Shown here: one piece after another, positions 1-5,169 of the stretch
Layout of the letters: the number at the start of each line of letters is the position of its first letter
Position numbering within the stretch: position 1 is the first letter of the stretch
Assembly: GCA_947449515.1 (NCBI GenBank)
Contig: CANFSD010000135.1
Coordinates: 1 to 5,169, forward strand
Direction of reading: 5' to 3'
Source: Bacteroidota bacterium
GTDB lineage: Bacteria > Bacteroidota > Bacteroidia > UKL13-3
DNA length: 5,169 nt
Program-made: the position numbers and the translations under genes
Notes under the pieces: generated by a model
The model's database searches: none
Told to the model about the DNA's origin: nothing
Seen by the model: the letters and a program-made list of their open reading frames with translations, nothing else

Positions 1-30
1 GATACCAACCCGGTTAATTATTATTCATAA
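1..30 (+). CDS. C-terminal tail of an upstream gene, possibly Nif3-like metal-binding protein
   Basis: Frame 1 is open from the window edge and reads DTNPVNYYS before a TAA at 28-30, only 3 bp ahead of the next ATG. Such tight same-strand spacing suggests an operon with the zinc-ribbon gene. In many Bacteroidota the gene just before this zinc-ribbon family encodes a Nif3-like dinuclear metal-centre hexameric protein, and an NPV-type ending would suit that family. Nine residues cannot prove the identity: the coding call rests on the stop position and spacing, the family call on remembered gene order. It could equally be another protein or a chance open frame. Confidence 0.45.
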   Translation, partial: DTNPVNYYS

Positions 31-33
31 ATT

Positions 34-798
34 ATGGCAGGAGCTACAGAAACCAGCATTGAACAAAAATTAAAAGCTTTATACAAGCTTCAATTAATCG
101 ATTCCAAAATTAACAAGTTAACCGCTATCAGAGGTGAATTGCCAATTGAAGTAAGCGATTTGGAAGACGAAATTATAGGTCAAGAGACCCGTTTAACCAA
201 TTTACAAGCTGAAGTGAAGAAAATGGATGAGTCTATTTCTTCTAACAAAGGCAAAATTACTGATGCTAAAGCATTGGTAAAAAAATACGAAAAACAATTA
301 GACAATGTAAAAAACAACAGAGAGTTTGATGCATTGAATAAAGAAATTGAAATTCAAGGTTTAGAGCAACAAGCTTTAGAGAAAAGAATCAAGAATATTC
401 AATTTGATATTGAGCAAAAGAAAGCCAACATCGAAACCTTGAAAACTGAATTGGAAGGTCGTGTTGCAGATTTGAAAAATAAGAAAGCTGAATTAGATAC
501 CATCGTTGCTGAAACACAAAAAGAAGAAGACGATTTGTTAAAGATTCGTGGAGCTGCTGTGAAGGTTTCTGATGAGCGTTTGGTTCATTCTTATGATAGA
601 ATTCGCAAAAGCGTAAAAAACGGTATTGGTGTTGCAACCATTGAACGTGATAGCTGTAGCGGTTGCTTTGCTGGTATTCCACCACAAAGACAAAGTGATA
701 TCAAACAAAGAAAGAAAATTATCGTTTGCGAAAACTGTGGAAGGGTGCTAACAGATGCACTGCTCGCAGAAGAAGTAGGAAACGAATTCAAACATTAA
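34..798 (+). CDS. C4-type zinc-ribbon coiled-coil protein (COG1579 / DUF164 family)
   Basis: The 254-residue protein has two parts. Residues about 10-180 form a long charged antiparallel coiled coil rich in K, E, Q and L, with no signal peptide or membrane segment, so it should be cytoplasmic. Residues 205-237 form a zinc ribbon with two CxxC knuckles, C208/C211 and C232/C235, 20 residues apart and joined by the family-typical GIPPQRQ stretch. Length and architecture match full-length members of the zf-RING_7/DUF164 family. A nucleic-acid-binding or scaffolding role has been proposed for the family, but its molecular function is not settled. The start at 34 gives the usual short N-terminus before the helix. 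No Shine-Dalgarno is visible; upstream bases are AT-rich, as is normal in Bacteroidota. The gene follows a stop codon by 3 bp, so it is probably the last gene of an operon, and it ends at a strong terminator. Confidence 0.93.
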   Translation: MAGATETSIEQKLKALYKLQLIDSKINKLTAIRGELPIEVSDLEDEIIGQETRLTNLQAEVKKMDESISSNKGKITDAKALVKKYEKQLDNVKNNREFDALNKEIEIQGLEQQALEKRIKNIQFDIEQKKANIETLKTELEGRVADLKNKKAELDTIVAETQKEEDDLLKIRGAAVKVSDERLVHSYDRIRKSVKNGIGVATIERDSCSGCFAGIPPQRQSDIKQRKKIIVCENCGRVLTDALLAEEVGNEFKH

Positions 799-799
799 T

Positions 800-832
800 A
801 AAAAAAAGTCGCCAAATGGCGACTTTTTTTTT
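800..832 (+). terminator. Strong intrinsic terminator after the zinc-ribbon gene
   Basis: A perfect 6-bp stem, GTCGCC (808-813) and GGCGAC (818-823), closes an AAAT loop. It is preceded by eight A (800-807) and followed by nine T (824-832). The A and T tracts can extend the stem by up to eight pairs, so the element could work in both directions. It starts 2 bp after the stop codon of the zinc-ribbon gene and separates it from the TPR gene. Confidence 0.93.
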
Positions 833-845
833 GCTTAAATTAGTA

Positions 846-853
846 CATCTTTG
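846..853 (+). promoter_or_regulatory. Possible -7 promoter element of the TPR gene
   Basis: CATCTTTG differs by one base from the Bacteroidota -7 consensus TAnnTTTG and lies 13 bp before the ATG at 867. A promoter is needed here because a strong terminator ends at 832. No good -33 TTG lies at the usual 17-23 bp; that stretch is the terminator T-tract. If this element is real, transcription would begin only about 5-10 bases before the start codon. Confidence 0.4.
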
Positions 854-866
854 TTGCAGGGTATTT

Positions 867-2387
867 ATGTTAAAACTATACACAACAATTCTGCGATCTT
901 CTAACTGGCTGCAAAAGAAATTTCTTTTTTTTGTGCTGTTGTTATCGCTGAGCTGTTCCCTGCAAGCGGCCTATTTTGAATATACCCCAGGCCTAAATGA
1001 GGCGCAAAAGCACTTGGTTGCGCTTAAAATAAAACAGGCGCTTGTAGAAATCAATGCAGAAATTGTAAAGCATCCAGAAAATGTAGCGGCCTTTTACTTG
1101 CTGCATTATGCAGAGTTTTACCATATAATGGTTCAACACAATGTGGCATTGTTACCTGCCTTTGAAAAGGTACACGCCAAAACATTGAACCATATTCAAT
1201 TATTGCCAGACAATTCGCCCTATAAATTATTTTTAAAAGGAAGTATTCATTTGCAGAGTGCCTTAGTAAAAGGGGCTTTTAATGAGTATTTATCTGCTGC
1301 TTGGGATTTTAGAACTGCCTTTCAGGAGGTAAACCAAAATGAAAGAACCTTTCCTAATTTTTTGCCACATAAAAAAGAGTTGGGTGCCTTAAAAGCACTT
1401 ATAGGCACCTTTCCTTCGCAATACAATTGGATCTTAAATGTGGTGGGTTTGGAAGGCGATTTTGATAAAGGACTTCAAATATTAAATGCCTATATTGAAA
1501 ATGATGCAAAAGAGCCCCTCATAGAAAAACAGCAGGCAGAAGTAATTTTCGCCCTCATTCATCTCAATTTTGGTCCAGAGAAAAAACTAGCATGGAGTTT
1601 TTATAAAGAGCATTCCAAAGATTACCACCAAAACCTGATGCAATGCTATGTGCGGGCATATATAGCAGGTAAATGTGGCGAAAATGACATTGCCCTGCAA
1701 ACATTAAAGGCAAGGCCAATAGACGAGTCATACGAACAAATTCATTACCTTAATTTATTAATGGGAAGCTACCTGTTAAATGAATTGGATTTTTCTGCTG
1801 CTATCTGGTTTAAGAAATATTTAGCCTTTAGTATTACCAAGGGATCCTATAAAGAAGCATATCAAAAACTCTCATGGATAGCTTGGCTGCAAGGCGATAC
1901 ACTTAAGTTTAATACCTATACCAACCTCATGATAAAGCATAGCAAGGAGATTGGTTCAGAAACAACTTTAATGAAACAAGACCTGGCAAAAGGAATTTAT
2001 CCAAACATAGAATTATTAAAAGCACGATTGTTATTTGATGGCGGGTATTATACAAAAGCACAAAATAGTTTATTGAAAATTAAGCCAGATTTTTTACCGA
2101 GTTTGTTTCAGAAAATTGAGTGGGAATACCGTTCAGCGCGCATTTACCAGGAGGAAGGGAAGTTGGCCGAAGCAATTGCGCACTATAAAGATTGTTTGCA
2201 AAAAGGCAAAGACCTCCATACTTATTTGTTGCCCAATGCTTGTTTGCAATTGGGTGGTATCTATGAAAAAATGAACTACAGACCTTTGGCGCGAACCTAC
2301 TACGAGCAAGTGAGTAATTATAGCGATTACGATTACGATACAAGCATTTCACAAAAAGCAAAAGCCAATTTACTTCGTTTAAAATAA
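867..2387 (+). CDS. Exported TPR-like helical repeat protein of unknown function
   Basis: The 506-residue protein starts with a probable signal peptide: a basic region ending QKK (16-18), a hydrophobic core FLFFVLLLSLS (19-29) and a likely cleavage after SLQA or SLQAA (residues 34-35). The rest is predominantly helical. Segments with TPR-like spacing of small and aromatic residues occur near 270-345 and most clearly near 415-485, where YRSARIYQEEGKLAEAIAHY and then LGGIYEKMNYRPLARTYY look like two consecutive repeats. A segment near 185-208 (WILNVVGLEGDFDKGLQIL) recalls the Iml2/TTC39 (DUF3808) family, but only by eye. It probably acts in the periplasm or on a membrane, perhaps as a protein-binding scaffold; no catalytic motif is visible. 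The frame is open back to an ATG at 726, but that start would overlap the zinc-ribbon gene and read through the terminator, so 867 is chosen: it gives a signal peptide and follows a promoter-like element. An AGGG at 858-861 is a weak ribosome site at best. It appears to be transcribed alone, between two terminators. Confidence 0.85.
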   Translation: MLKLYTTILRSSNWLQKKFLFFVLLLSLSCSLQAAYFEYTPGLNEAQKHLVALKIKQALVEINAEIVKHPENVAAFYLLHYAEFYHIMVQHNVALLPAFEKVHAKTLNHIQLLPDNSPYKLFLKGSIHLQSALVKGAFNEYLSAAWDFRTAFQEVNQNERTFPNFLPHKKELGALKALIGTFPSQYNWILNVVGLEGDFDKGLQILNAYIENDAKEPLIEKQQAEVIFALIHLNFGPEKKLAWSFYKEHSKDYHQNLMQCYVRAYIAGKCGENDIALQTLKARPIDESYEQIHYLNLLMGSYLLNELDFSAAIWFKKYLAFSITKGSYKEAYQKLSWIAWLQGDTLKFNTYTNLMIKHSKEIGSETTLMKQDLAKGIYPNIELLKARLLFDGGYYTKAQNSLLKIKPDFLPSLFQKIEWEYRSARIYQEEGKLAEAIAHYKDCLQKGKDLHTYLLPNACLQLGGIYEKMNYRPLARTYYEQVSNYSDYDYDTSISQKAKANLLRLK

Positions 2388-2399
2388 AGGGCGGATTGG

Positions 2400-2423
2400 A
2401 ATACACCTTATGGGGTATTTTTT
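2400..2423 (+). terminator. Intrinsic terminator after the TPR gene
   Basis: AATACACC (2400-2407) pairs with GGGGTATT (2412-2419) around a TTAT loop, giving seven pairs and one internal A/G mismatch. A run of six T (2418-2423) follows. It lies 12 bp after the TPR gene stop codon. The stem is weaker than the one at 800-832, so some read-through toward lysS is possible. Confidence 0.7.
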
Positions 2424-2424
2424 G

Positions 2425-2440
2425 ATTCTTCTAAAAGAAT
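2425..2440. repeat. Short perfect inverted repeat between the TPR terminator and lysS
   Basis: ATTCTT (2425-2430) and AAGAAT (2435-2440) form a perfect 6-bp inverted repeat with a CTAA spacer, and five T follow at 2443-2447. It could be a weak second terminator stacked behind the one ending at 2423, or an operator upstream of lysS. All but one pair are A-T, so the hairpin would be unstable and the match may be chance. Confidence 0.35.
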
Positions 2441-2465
2441 AATTTTTAAGGTCGTCTGCTTTCCT

Positions 2466-2473
2466 TATTTTCG
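2466..2473 (+). promoter_or_regulatory. Possible -7 promoter element of lysS
   Basis: TATTTTCG differs by one base from TAnnTTTG and ends 8 bp before the lysS ATG, so a transcript starting from it would be nearly leaderless. No clear TTG -33 box is present at the usual distance. An alternative, TAATTTTT at 2440-2447, also has one mismatch and has TTTG at 2421-2424, but with a 15-bp spacer, shorter than usual. The choice between them is open. Confidence 0.3.
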
Positions 2474-2481
2474 CAAATCGT

Positions 2482-4044
2482 ATGGAAAATTTGAACTTAC
2501 TAAGTGAGCAGGAGCGTATCCGCCGTCAGAAATTAATTGATTTAGCAGCAATGGGCATCAACGCCTACCCGCCAGAATCATTTGAAGTTAATGCAACTTC
2601 TACCGACATTAAAGCCAATTTCCCGCAAAGCATGGAAGATGCCAAGTGGAAGGAAATTAGCATAGCAGGTAGAATAATGAGCGTGCGTGATATGGGTAAG
2701 GCCAATTTTGCCGTAATCCAAGACGATGCAGGTAAAATTCAAATTTACATCCGCCGTGATGATATATGCCCAGGTGAAGACAAAACTTTCTTTGATACGG
2801 TATTTAAAAAATTGTTAGACATTGGCGATATTATTGGTATCAAAGGTTTTGTGTTTGTAACCAAAACAGGTGAAACATCTATCCATGCGCATTCGGTTAC
2901 CTTGCTTTCAAAATCATTGCATCCATTGCCAATTGTAAAAGAAAAAGAAGGCGAAACATTTGATGCTGTGACCGATCCTGAATTTCGTTACCGCCAACGC
3001 TATGCCGATTTAATTGTTAATCCGCATGTAAAAGATACTTTCTTGAAACGTTCTCAAATGATTCGTTCTATCAGGGATTTCTTGAATGATCATGGCGCCT
3101 TAGAAGTAGATACCCCCGTATTACAAAATATTCCAGGCGGCGCTGCTGCTAAACCATTTATTACCCATCACAATGCCTTGGATGTTCCTTTTTATTTAAG
3201 GATTGCCAATGAGCTTTATCTAAAACGCCTAATTGTTGGTGGTTTTGATTGGGTATATGAATTTAGTCGTAACTTTAGAAATGAAGGGATGGACCGAACC
3301 CATAACCCTGAATTTACTATTCTTGAATTTTATGTAGCTTACAAAGACTACTATTGGATGATGGATTTCACCGAAAAAATGTTGGAAAAGGTAGCCATGG
3401 ATTTACATGGTACTACCGAAGTACAAATGGGTGAAAATACGCTAAACTTTAAAGCACCTTTTAAACGTATCAGTATTTATGATGCCATCAAAGAGTTTAC
3501 AGGTTTTGATGTAAGCGAAATGGATGAGGATGGTATCCGTGAGGTATGTAAAAAACTACATATTGAAGTTTCTCCAAGTATGGGTAAAGGCAAACTTATT
3601 GATGAGTTGTTCAGCGAAAAATGTGAAGGCAATTTTATTCAACCAACTTATATCATTGATTACCCTGTGGAGATGAGTCCACTTACTAAAAAACACCGCT
3701 CTAAAGAAGGTTTGGTAGAACGTTTTGAATTAATGGTAAATGGAAAAGAAATTGCCAATGCCTACACAGAGTTAAACGACCCAATTGACCAACGCGAGCG
3801 TTTTGAAGAGCAAGTGCGCTTAATGGAAAGAGGCGATGATGAGGCTATGTTTATCGACCATGATTTTCTACGCGCACTAGAATATGGTATGCCACCAACG
3901 GCAGGTATAGGAATTGGAATTGATCGCTTGTGCATGTTAATGACCAACCAAGCCTCTATTCAAGATGTTTTGTTCTTTCCTCAAATGCGTCCGGAAGTGA
4001 CACAAAAGAATGAAGTAAACGAAACTGAGGCCGAAAAGGCCTAA
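2482..4044 (+). CDS. lysS: Lysine--tRNA ligase, class II (LysRS)
   Basis: This 520-residue cytoplasmic enzyme charges tRNA-Lys with lysine using ATP. Residues about 60-150 form the N-terminal OB-fold anticodon-binding domain (ISIAGRIMSVRDMGKANF onward). The class II catalytic core follows with all three signature motifs: motif 1 near 192-215 with its proline in VDTPVLQ (P212), motif 2 at about 258-284 with the F265-R266-x-E268 core and the loop NEGMDRTHNPEF, and motif 3 as GIGIGIDR with G475, G477, G479, D481 and R482. GGAAAKPFITHHNALD and LYLRIANELYLKRL-type segments (around 219-251) are typical of bacterial LysRS. Length is close to the E. coli enzyme (about 505), with a short acidic tail after FFPQMRPE. 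The start at 2482 gives the usual LSEQE-IRRQKL N-terminus. The gene stands between terminator-like elements and is probably monocistronic. Nothing is truncated and no key residue is missing. Confidence 0.98.
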   Translation: MENLNLLSEQERIRRQKLIDLAAMGINAYPPESFEVNATSTDIKANFPQSMEDAKWKEISIAGRIMSVRDMGKANFAVIQDDAGKIQIYIRRDDICPGEDKTFFDTVFKKLLDIGDIIGIKGFVFVTKTGETSIHAHSVTLLSKSLHPLPIVKEKEGETFDAVTDPEFRYRQRYADLIVNPHVKDTFLKRSQMIRSIRDFLNDHGALEVDTPVLQNIPGGAAAKPFITHHNALDVPFYLRIANELYLKRLIVGGFDWVYEFSRNFRNEGMDRTHNPEFTILEFYVAYKDYYWMMDFTEKMLEKVAMDLHGTTEVQMGENTLNFKAPFKRISIYDAIKEFTGFDVSEMDEDGIREVCKKLHIEVSPSMGKGKLIDELFSEKCEGNFIQPTYIIDYPVEMSPLTKKHRSKEGLVERFELMVNGKEIANAYTELNDPIDQRERFEEQVRLMERGDDEAMFIDHDFLRALEYGMPPTAGIGIGIDRLCMLMTNQASIQDVLFFPQMRPEVTQKNEVNETEAEKA

Positions 4045-4063
4045 ACGTAAAATGAAGTAAATT

Positions 4064-4105
4064 AGGCTAGTTAAGGAGTGCCAAGAAAACCTTTTAGCTT
4101 TTTTT
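4064..4105 (+). terminator. Probable intrinsic terminator of lysS
   Basis: GCTA (4066-4069) pairs with TAGC (4095-4098), and AAGG (4073-4076) pairs with CCTT (4090-4093). A small asymmetric internal loop (4070-4072 against 4094) separates the two helices and 13 bases form the loop. Seven T follow at 4099-4105; A4064 and G4065 could add an A-U and a G-U pair at the base. It begins 19 bp after the lysS stop. The internal loop and large apical loop make it weaker than a classic terminator. Confidence 0.5.
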
Positions 4106-4133
4106 GCTTTTTAATTTAGTTCGAATACGTTTT
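4103..4133 (+). promoter_or_regulatory. Candidate Bacteroidota promoter for the LytTR regulator
   Basis: TTTG (4103-4106) as a -33 box and TACGTTTT (4126-4133; one mismatch to TAnnTTTG) as a -7 box are 19 bp apart, inside the normal 17-23 bp range. Transcription would start near 4137-4140, leaving an AT-rich leader of about 55 bases before the ATG at 4194. The -33 box overlaps the end of the T-tract of the putative lysS terminator. Confidence 0.4.
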
Positions 4134-4193
4134 CTTGCAGTTATAATTAGATTAAGAGGCTTTTAATTTCTAGTTAAATTTTACAGAAAAAAT

Positions 4194-4934
4194 ATGGCAA
4201 TTAGATCCGTAATAATCGATGATGTAGACATGATGCGCGCCACACTTAAAAAAGTGTTGGACGGTTTTCCTGCAATTGAAATTGTAGGTGAGGCTGCGGA
4301 TTATGAATCTGCCAGAACGGTTATCAACGAAACAAGGCCAGATTTAATTTTTCTTGATATTGATTTAAATGGATTAACCTCTTTGGATTTATTGAATGAG
4401 ATTAATTGTAGTCCTAAAATTATTTTTATTACTTCTCATTCAGATTTTGCCATCAAGGCTTTTGAAATCAATGCCATAGATTATATACTCAAACCTATCA
4501 GTGGCGATCGATTGAGAAAAGCAATTGATAAGGTAATTGAAGTTCGTGAAGACCTAGAGATTGAAGGTGTTTTGGGTGATTCTGAAGAAGCATTTAAAGC
4601 AGATCAGATTATCCTATTGAATTTTGAAAACAAATTAACTTTCATCAAAATTCACGAAATAAATTATATCGAGGCGTTTGGTAATTATACCAAAATATTC
4701 ATGCAAGATGGCAAATTGAGTGTTACCTATAACTCAATTAAAAATTGGGAGAGCCGTTTACCAGATGATATTTTCGTTCAAATTCATCGCTCAACTGTGG
4801 TGAATTTATTGAACGTTGCCAAAATAGAAAAATGGACCAACGACACCGGTCGTCTGTTTTTAAATGGCGTAGAAAAGCCATTTGAGATTAGTAGGAGTTA
4901 CTTTTTTCAGATGAAGAAGAAGTATAAAGTATAG
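4194..4934 (+). CDS. LytTR-family response regulator (REC + LytTR DNA-binding domain)
   Basis: The 246-residue protein is a full-length LytR/AlgR-type transcriptional regulator. Residues 1-120 are a receiver domain with the acidic pair D9-D10 (VIIDD), phospho-acceptor D55 (FLDIDL), switch residue T80 (FITS) and conserved lysine K100 in YILKP. A linker of about 20 residues leads to a LytTR DNA-binding domain at about 138-242, recognised by the YIEAFGNYTKI strand (158-168), the HRSTVVNL segment (198-205) and the EISRSY strand (231-236). A sensor kinase is expected to phosphorylate D55 and alter DNA binding; in Bacteroidota the partner is usually an adjacent LytS/YehU-type membrane histidine kinase. 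None lies beside this gene: lysS is upstream and a convergent gene downstream, so the regulator looks orphan and its targets are unknown. The bases before the ATG are A-rich (CAGAAAAAAT) with no Shine-Dalgarno. The C-terminus is of normal length, so the adjoining repeat array has not truncated it. Confidence 0.95.
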   Translation: MAIRSVIIDDVDMMRATLKKVLDGFPAIEIVGEAADYESARTVINETRPDLIFLDIDLNGLTSLDLLNEINCSPKIIFITSHSDFAIKAFEINAIDYILKPISGDRLRKAIDKVIEVREDLEIEGVLGDSEEAFKADQIILLNFENKLTFIKIHEINYIEAFGNYTKIFMQDGKLSVTYNSIKNWESRLPDDIFVQIHRSTVVNLLNVAKIEKWTNDTGRLFLNGVEKPFEISRSYFFQMKKKYKV

Positions 4935-4989
4935 AGGCGAGAAGCGAGAAACGAGAGACGAGAGACGAGAGACGAGAGTCGAGAAGCGA
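4934..4989. repeat. Tandem array of eight 7-bp units, pattern GA[A/G]NCGA
   Basis: Eight consecutive heptamers can be read: GAGGCGA, GAAGCGA, GAAACGA, GAGACGA three times, GAGTCGA, GAAGCGA. Positions 1, 2, 5, 6 and 7 (G, A, C, G, A) are the same in every unit, and only positions 3 and 4 vary. The three identical copies are central and the flanking ones diverge, as expected if the array grew by slippage. The first G is the last base of the LytTR stop codon, so the array lies in that gene's 3' untranslated region. GC content is 32/56 by hand count. The period is not a multiple of 3, and there are no unique spacers, which rules out CRISPR. Function is unknown. Confidence 0.93.
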
Positions 4990-5001
4990 GTTGACGTGCA
5001 A

Positions 5002-5068
5002 TGGTTCGGCAGGCTCACCAGGAGGGCTTTGTAGCCAAAAAGACCAAGTACCAGCCAATGAGCGAACC
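5002..5068. repeat. Dispersed-repeat-like motif within a bulged long inverted repeat
   Basis: The 19-mer at 5002-5020 begins TGGTTCG and ends CTCACCA. It resembles intergenic repeats of the TTCGxCAxGCTCA type that I recall as scattered in many bacterial genomes, including Bacteroidota. GGTTCG (5003-5008) plus CTCA (5014-5017) can pair with TGAG plus CGAACC (5059-5068), giving ten pairs with a 5-base bulge. A small GGCT-TTGT-AGCC hairpin (5025-5036) lies inside. The right arm ends 2 bp from the stop codon of the minus-strand gene. No T-run follows on either strand, so it is not a standard intrinsic terminator. Pairing is seen by eye; the family assignment is from memory. Confidence 0.5.
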
Positions 5069-5070
5069 GC

Positions 5071-5169
5071 TTACTTTCCTTTATGGTGAAATCTCGCTAA
5101 AATTCCTAATGGTAATTGAACGCCAGATTTGGCTTGGAGGTAGAGTTCGCCGTTTTCTAATTCGCCAGC
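5071..5169 (-). CDS. C-terminal fragment of an unidentified protein
   Basis: On the minus strand one frame is open from the window edge and encodes 32 residues ending with GVQLPLGILARFHHKGK and a TAA (complement of 5071-5073). Of the other two minus frames, one stops within 12 bases of the edge, and the plus strand shows only a six-codon open stretch here. The gene converges on the LytTR regulator across 136 bp of noncoding DNA. The alternating pattern GELYLQAKSGVQLPLGILARF suggests beta structure, but I recognise no family, and a last residue of K rather than an aromatic gives no support for an outer-membrane barrel. The start and most of the protein lie outside the window. Confidence 0.6.
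   Translation of the reverse strand, partial: AGELENGELYLQAKSGVQLPLGILARFHHKGK

Noticed and set aside
389..791. Two minus-strand open frames (389-685 and 591-791) opposite the zinc-ribbon gene
   Set aside because: They lie entirely within a well-recognised gene on the other strand, have no family resemblance, and reflect the codon composition of that gene.
948..956. Lipoprotein signal in the TPR protein around C30
   Set aside because: The residues before the cysteine are S-L-S, which do not fit the usual lipobox at -3 and -2, while SLQA/SLQAA just downstream suits ordinary signal peptidase I cleavage.
2080..2406. Minus-strand open frame of 108 codons opposite the 3' end of the TPR gene
   Set aside because: It overlaps a supported gene and its terminator, and its product is low-complexity with no recognisable domain.
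3762..3947. Minus-strand open frame of 61 codons inside lysS
   Set aside because: It is opposite the conserved motif 3 region of lysS and is a shadow of that coding sequence.
4028..4042. AGGCC-GAAAA-GGCCT hairpin over the last lysS codons, as the lysS terminator
   Set aside because: The 5-bp stem is perfect, but it overlaps the coding end and is followed by AAACGTAAAATG with no T-run. The hairpin at 4064-4105 with seven T is a better candidate.
4078..4119. Small 13-codon frame starting GTG after AAGGAG between lysS and the LytTR gene
   Set aside because: It is very short and T-rich, overlaps the predicted terminator and promoter, and Bacteroidota rarely rely on Shine-Dalgarno sequences, so the AAGGAG carries little weight.
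4067..4177. Direct repeats CTAGTTAA (4067-4074, 4170-4177) and GCTTTT(T)AATTT (4106-4117, 4159-4169) as operators
   Set aside because: Matches of this size are expected by chance in AT-rich DNA; one copy of each overlaps the putative terminator hairpin or its T-rich tail, and the spacings do not fit the two-turn geometry of LytTR sites.
4934..4989. CRISPR array or coding repeat
   Set aside because: Units are only 7 bp with no spacers between them, and the repeat follows a stop codon with a period that is not a multiple of three.

Overview
The window looks like an ordinary chromosomal stretch of a low-GC member of the Bacteroidota. Three things suggest this. Start codons lack convincing Shine-Dalgarno sequences. 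Matches or near-matches to the Bacteroidota -7 promoter element (TAnnTTTG) sit just upstream of several genes. The gene types (a coiled-coil C4 zinc-ribbon protein, a class II lysyl-tRNA synthetase with a Bacteroidota-like N-terminus, a stand-alone LytTR response regulator) are typical of the phylum. I cannot name the genus from the sequence.

Layout, left to right. Positions 1-30 hold the last nine codons of an upstream gene, possibly the Nif3-like metal-binding protein that often precedes the zinc-ribbon gene. A complete COG1579-type zinc-ribbon coiled-coil protein follows (34-798) and ends in a textbook intrinsic terminator (800-832). An exported, mostly helical TPR-like protein of unknown function comes next (867-2387). 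Its start lies downstream of that terminator, although the open frame runs back to 726. A weaker terminator (2400-2423) and a small inverted repeat separate it from lysS (2482-4044). A bulged hairpin followed by seven T (4064-4105) probably ends the lysS transcript. A possible promoter then drives a LytTR-family response regulator (4194-4934), which has no histidine kinase beside it in this window.

The unusual part is 4934-5070, the space between the LytTR gene and a convergent minus-strand gene whose last 32 codons are visible (5071-5169). It begins with eight tandem 7-bp units of pattern GA[A/G]NCGA, the first base of which is the last base of the LytTR stop codon. After 12 bp comes a motif resembling dispersed intergenic repeats (TGGTTCGGCAGGCTCACCA), which takes part in a long bulged inverted repeat. 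By hand count this space is about 55-57% GC, far richer than the genes around it.

The genes appear to be independent transcription units: metal binding, an exported helical protein, translation, and signalling. I see no phage, CRISPR, transposase, toxin-antitoxin or defence genes and no evidence of a new multi-gene system. The points most worth following are the heptamer array with its neighbouring repeat, the uncharacterised TPR protein, and possible self-binding sites in front of the LytTR regulator.
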